Below are positions 53,923-55,884 of a stretch of 55,884 nucleotides of DNA, piece by piece. The number at the start of each line of letters is the position of its first letter. Position 1 is the first letter of the stretch. A program made the translations under genes and the position numbers. The notes below the pieces were generated by a model. The model did not search any database and was not told where the DNA came from. It was given only the letters and a program-made list of their open reading frames with translations. The stretch covers positions 1 through 55,884 of the IMG/VR virus record IMGVR_UViG_3300050821_008002; one strand, 5' to 3'. Origin of the DNA: a virus.

Positions 53923-54189
53923 ATGAGTTGGAGCGTCACTGCAATCGGCAAGTCGTCGGCAGTTCGTGCCTCAATCGCAAAACAATTCGCAACCGGAAGC
54001 AAGTGCGCCGAGCCCGAAGAAACGATTCGGCAGGCCGTTGCTGTAGTTATCGATAAAGCGCTCGAAGCACAAGCAGAAGCGACCGCCGTCAAGGTTAGCG
54101 CCAGCGGTTCGCAGAGCAGTTCCGGCGGTGTGGTCACGAACAATTCCCTGTCGATCATCGTCGATCCGATGTGGGGTTTTGTTGAATAA
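53923..54189 (+). CDS. hypothetical protein (88 aa)
   Basis: ATG 53923 with GGAGAAGGTGG upstream. Ala/Ser/Val-rich, a helix followed by a Ser/Gly linker and strands (N-N-S-L-S-I-I-V-D-P-M-W-G). No family recognised. Confidence 0.55.
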   Translation: MSWSVTAIGKSSAVRASIAKQFATGSKCAEPEETIRQAVAVVIDKALEAQAEATAVKVSASGSQSSSGGVVTNNSLSIIVDPMWGFVE

Positions 54190-54191
54190 CT

Positions 54192-54250
54192 CTGGCCAGC
54201 CCTCCTGACGATGGAGGGCCGGGACCCGGCCTGGTCAAAGTTCGGAGACG
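54192..54250 (+). repeat. possible GGGACCC repeat element J
   Basis: CCCTCC-N7-GGAGGG forms one hairpin and CCGGGACCCGG a second, with CCAG/CTGG outside: a three-way-junction look. The GGGACCCGG core equals that of A and C, but the tail is missing. Membership is uncertain. Confidence 0.4.
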
Positions 54251-54276
54251 TGCTGTTTAGAAAGTGAGGATCTTTT

Positions 54277-54465
54277 ATGAGTGCTGCTTCTACTTCAACT
54301 CCGGTTTCGGCAGTCACTTCCATGCCGAAAAAGACCATGACCTACGAGGAGAGGATTCTGCTCTCCCACACCCTGAGCAACTTGTGCGCGCTCGGTTTGG
54401 TGAAGCGCGTGGTGGACGGGATCGGCGTGGTCCGCTACCAGCTCACGGATCGAAGGCGGGCATGA
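54277..54465 (+). CDS. small winged-helix-like protein (62 aa)
   Basis: ATG 54277 after GTGAGGATC. The second half, I-L-L-S-H-T-L-S-N-L-C-A-L-G-L-V-K-R-V-V, then a short strand pair (G-V-V-R-Y-Q-L-T), is the plan of a small winged helix or DNA-binding fold. Stop overlaps the next ATG. Confidence 0.5.
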   Translation: MSAASTSTPVSAVTSMPKKTMTYEERILLSHTLSNLCALGLVKRVVDGIGVVRYQLTDRRRA

Positions 54466-54713
54466 CTTTGCTGACTGAGCACACCGACCGCATTCCTTCC
54501 TCAGTTGGCAAAGAGGGCGGCGACAACCTCGGGGGAGGCTTCGCCGTCCTCGACCCTGAGATTTACCGGGATATGCGCTGGTGCGCCAACTGCGGAGGAG
54601 AGCAGACGTTTGTTCCGGTGTACGAGATGGAGTGCGGGCGGCTCGGCTACTGCCTGGGGTGTGGGGAAGAAAAAGTGGTGCCGTTTACACGGACGAATTC
54701 GGAGGCGGCGTGA
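54462..54713 (+). CDS. zinc-ribbon protein (83 aa)
   Basis: ATG overlaps the previous stop. C-A-N-C-G near residue 42 and C-L-G-C-G near 65 form a zinc ribbon. Stop overlaps the GTG of the PAPS-reductase-like gene, so it may be a partner of that protein. Confidence 0.6.
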   Translation: MTLLTEHTDRIPSSVGKEGGDNLGGGFAVLDPEIYRDMRWCANCGGEQTFVPVYEMECGRLGYCLGCGEEKVVPFTRTNSEAA

Positions 54714-55483
54714 AAGCGATCAGAACAGTTGTGCGGTTCTCTTGTGGAGCGGCGTCTGCTGTGGCGGCTAAGTTGATTCTGGCCGAGACGCCCGCCGAGC
54801 AAGTGTTGATCGTTAACGCCTACGTACTTCGGGAGCATGAGGATAATCGGCGGTTTCTGGCCGACTGTGAAAAGTGGTTCGCTCACACCGTGGCCGTCGT
54901 TTATTCCGAAAAGTACGGCGCGGACCCCTACGAAGTGTGGCTGCAAAAGCGCTTCATGAAGAACCGTTTTACCGCGCCGTGCTCGGAAGAATTGAAGCGC
55001 AAGGTTATCGCGCCGCTAATGCGCCCCGACGATCTTACGGTCATTGGATACACGGCGGACAAGCGCGATTACGACCGAGCGCAACGACTTGAAAAGATGT
55101 TCCCGGATGAAGACTTTCGGTTTCCCCTGATCGAGCGCGGTTTGTGTCACGCGGATTGCTTGGCAATGGTGGAGCGCGCTGGAATCGCCCTGCCGCTGAT
55201 GTATCGCCTTGGCTACCAGAACGCGAACTGCATCGGGTGCGTAAAGGGCGGCGAAGGCTACTGGAATAAAATCCGCCGCGACTTCCCAGAGCAATTCATT
55301 CAGATCGCCAACATTCAGGAATCGCTCGGCCCAGGTGCAAACCTCTTCCGCAATCGGGAAACTGGCGTCCGCTACTCGCTGCGCGAACTCCCGCCTGACC
55401 GTGGGCGATACGAAGACGAACCGGAAATATCGTGCGGCTTCGTATGCGCGATGGCTGAAAACGAAATTGCGGAGGCTTCCTGA
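54710..55483 (+). CDS. PAPS-reductase-like PP-loop protein (257 aa)
   Basis: Starts with F-S-C-G-A-A-S-A, the PP-loop (usual S-G-G-x-D-S) with altered residues 11-16. Y-T-A-D-K-R-D and N-A-N-C-I-G-C-V-K-G-G-E-G-Y-W-N-K (C174, C177) are typical of the phage branch of the PAPS-reductase/adenine-nucleotide hydrolase family. These proteins activate a substrate with ATP; some phage relatives help modify DNA or tRNA. Start is the GTG overlapping the previous stop. Stop precedes the ASCH gene by one base. Confidence 0.75.
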   Translation: MKAIRTVVRFSCGAASAVAAKLILAETPAEQVLIVNAYVLREHEDNRRFLADCEKWFAHTVAVVYSEKYGADPYEVWLQKRFMKNRFTAPCSEELKRKVIAPLMRPDDLTVIGYTADKRDYDRAQRLEKMFPDEDFRFPLIERGLCHADCLAMVERAGIALPLMYRLGYQNANCIGCVKGGEGYWNKIRRDFPEQFIQIANIQESLGPGANLFRNRETGVRYSLRELPPDRGRYEDEPEISCGFVCAMAENEIAEAS

Positions 55484-55484
55484 C

Positions 55485-55884
55485 ATGCGCTCCGAACTCT
55501 ACAACTTCTCTCTCTTCGCCCACTGCATCGCCAGAGTCGCGCTGCTCACCGGGTTGGGGCCGGGAATCGCGGTTCTCGGTCTCTACAACTTCCAGCGTCG
55601 ATTTGTGCCGAAGATTTTGTCGGGCGATAAGACGCACACGATTCGCGGACTGCGGGCGCATCCTGACAAGCCGGGCAACCTCTTGCATCTCTACACAGGG
55701 CTGCGTCAGAAAGGCGCGAGGCTCCTGATGCGGGTGCCGTGCCTGCGGGTCGAAGAGATCGAGATTCGCCGTGAGATCGCGCTTGTTGATCCGCCCAGTG
55801 GAGATGCGTGGAGCGTGAATACGGTAATTGTCGGCGGCGTGCGGCTTTCGTTGGATGAACGTGAATCGCTCGCGCGGCGTGATG
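55485..55884 (+). CDS. ASCH-domain protein, N-terminal part (continues at base 1)
   Basis: ATG 55485 follows the previous stop by one base. The protein reads L-Y-N-F-Q-R-R-F-V-P-K-I-L-S-G-D-K-T-H-T-I-R, the ASCH motif in which F-x-P-x-I-x-x-G-x-K-x-x-T-I-R lines the binding groove, then L-H-L-Y-T-G-L-R and an L-R-V-E-E-I-E-I strand. The gene continues at base 1 (see that entry) for a total of about 194 residues. The break is only an artefact of linearisation. Confidence 0.88.
   Translation, partial: MRSELYNFSLFAHCIARVALLTGLGPGIAVLGLYNFQRRFVPKILSGDKTHTIRGLRAHPDKPGNLLHLYTGLRQKGARLLMRVPCLRVEEIEIRREIALVDPPSGDAWSVNTVIVGGVRLSLDERESLARRD
55788..55884. repeat. 97-bp terminal direct repeat, right copy
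   Basis: Identical to bases 1-97 and in phase inside one gene; shows that the contig closes into a circle. Confidence 0.97.

Noticed and set aside
1-55884. CRISPR arrays, tRNA genes, reverse transcriptase or diversity-generating element
   Set aside because: I saw no regularly spaced repeats, no cloverleaf with a CCA or T-loop signature, and no reverse-transcriptase motif.

Overview
The window is a complete tailed-phage genome. Bases 1-97 are repeated exactly at 55788-55884, and an ASCH-domain gene that starts at 55485 runs in frame off the right end and continues at base 1 to 282. The molecule is therefore circular or circularly permuted, about 55,787 bp unique, with an arbitrary break point. 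The late genes follow the order of the P22 group of short-tailed phages: small and large terminase, P22-type portal, scaffold, P22-type coat protein with an insertion domain, gp4-like head-completion protein, gp10-like tail needle/plug protein, ejection proteins. There is no tape measure, tube or sheath gene, so a podovirus particle is predicted. The DNA is GC-rich with many GTG starts. Several late proteins carry Sec signal peptides and one carries a Tat signal. The host must be a diderm-type soil or water bacterium; Acidobacteriota is my best guess, from style only, and is not proven.

Layout. (1) 49.3-55.9 kb and, across the joint, 1-6.1 kb: rightward early/middle operon of small, often overlapping genes. 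It includes an Acb2-like anti-CBASS candidate, a cold-shock protein, a J-domain protein, a PAPS-reductase-like PP-loop protein, two ASCH proteins, a methyltransferase and many zinc ribbons. (2) 6.0-10.9 kb: leftward operon with an AAA/RecA-like ATPase, an HNH nuclease and zinc proteins, fired from a strong divergent promoter at about 10.97 kb with paired operators. (3) 11.1-15.6 kb: rightward regulatory block (LuxR-type HTH, Fis-type HTH, small membrane proteins) ending in a short, catalytically unusual tyrosine recombinase. (4) 15.9-48.8 kb: rightward late operon (packaging, head, tail, large secreted beta-helix proteins, lysozyme, holin-like protein). No DNA polymerase, primase or replicative helicase is visible, so replication must lean on the host.

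Three things stand out. First, a family of about nine short structured repeats with a GGGACCC-type core and a GTAGA tail sits in front of start codons on both strands, only in the early/regulatory half. Second, leftward single genes and one leftward four-gene operon are dropped into the late operon like morons; most have a TANNNT box six to nine bases before the start codon, as expected for leaderless mRNA, and one is flanked by a 19-bp direct repeat overlapping the portal start. Third, the phage carries several host-directed functions together: GroES, a J-domain protein, a cold-shock protein, a PAPS-type sulfotransferase inside the tail module, a PAPS-reductase-like protein, an Acb2-like nucleotide sponge, and several secreted late proteins.
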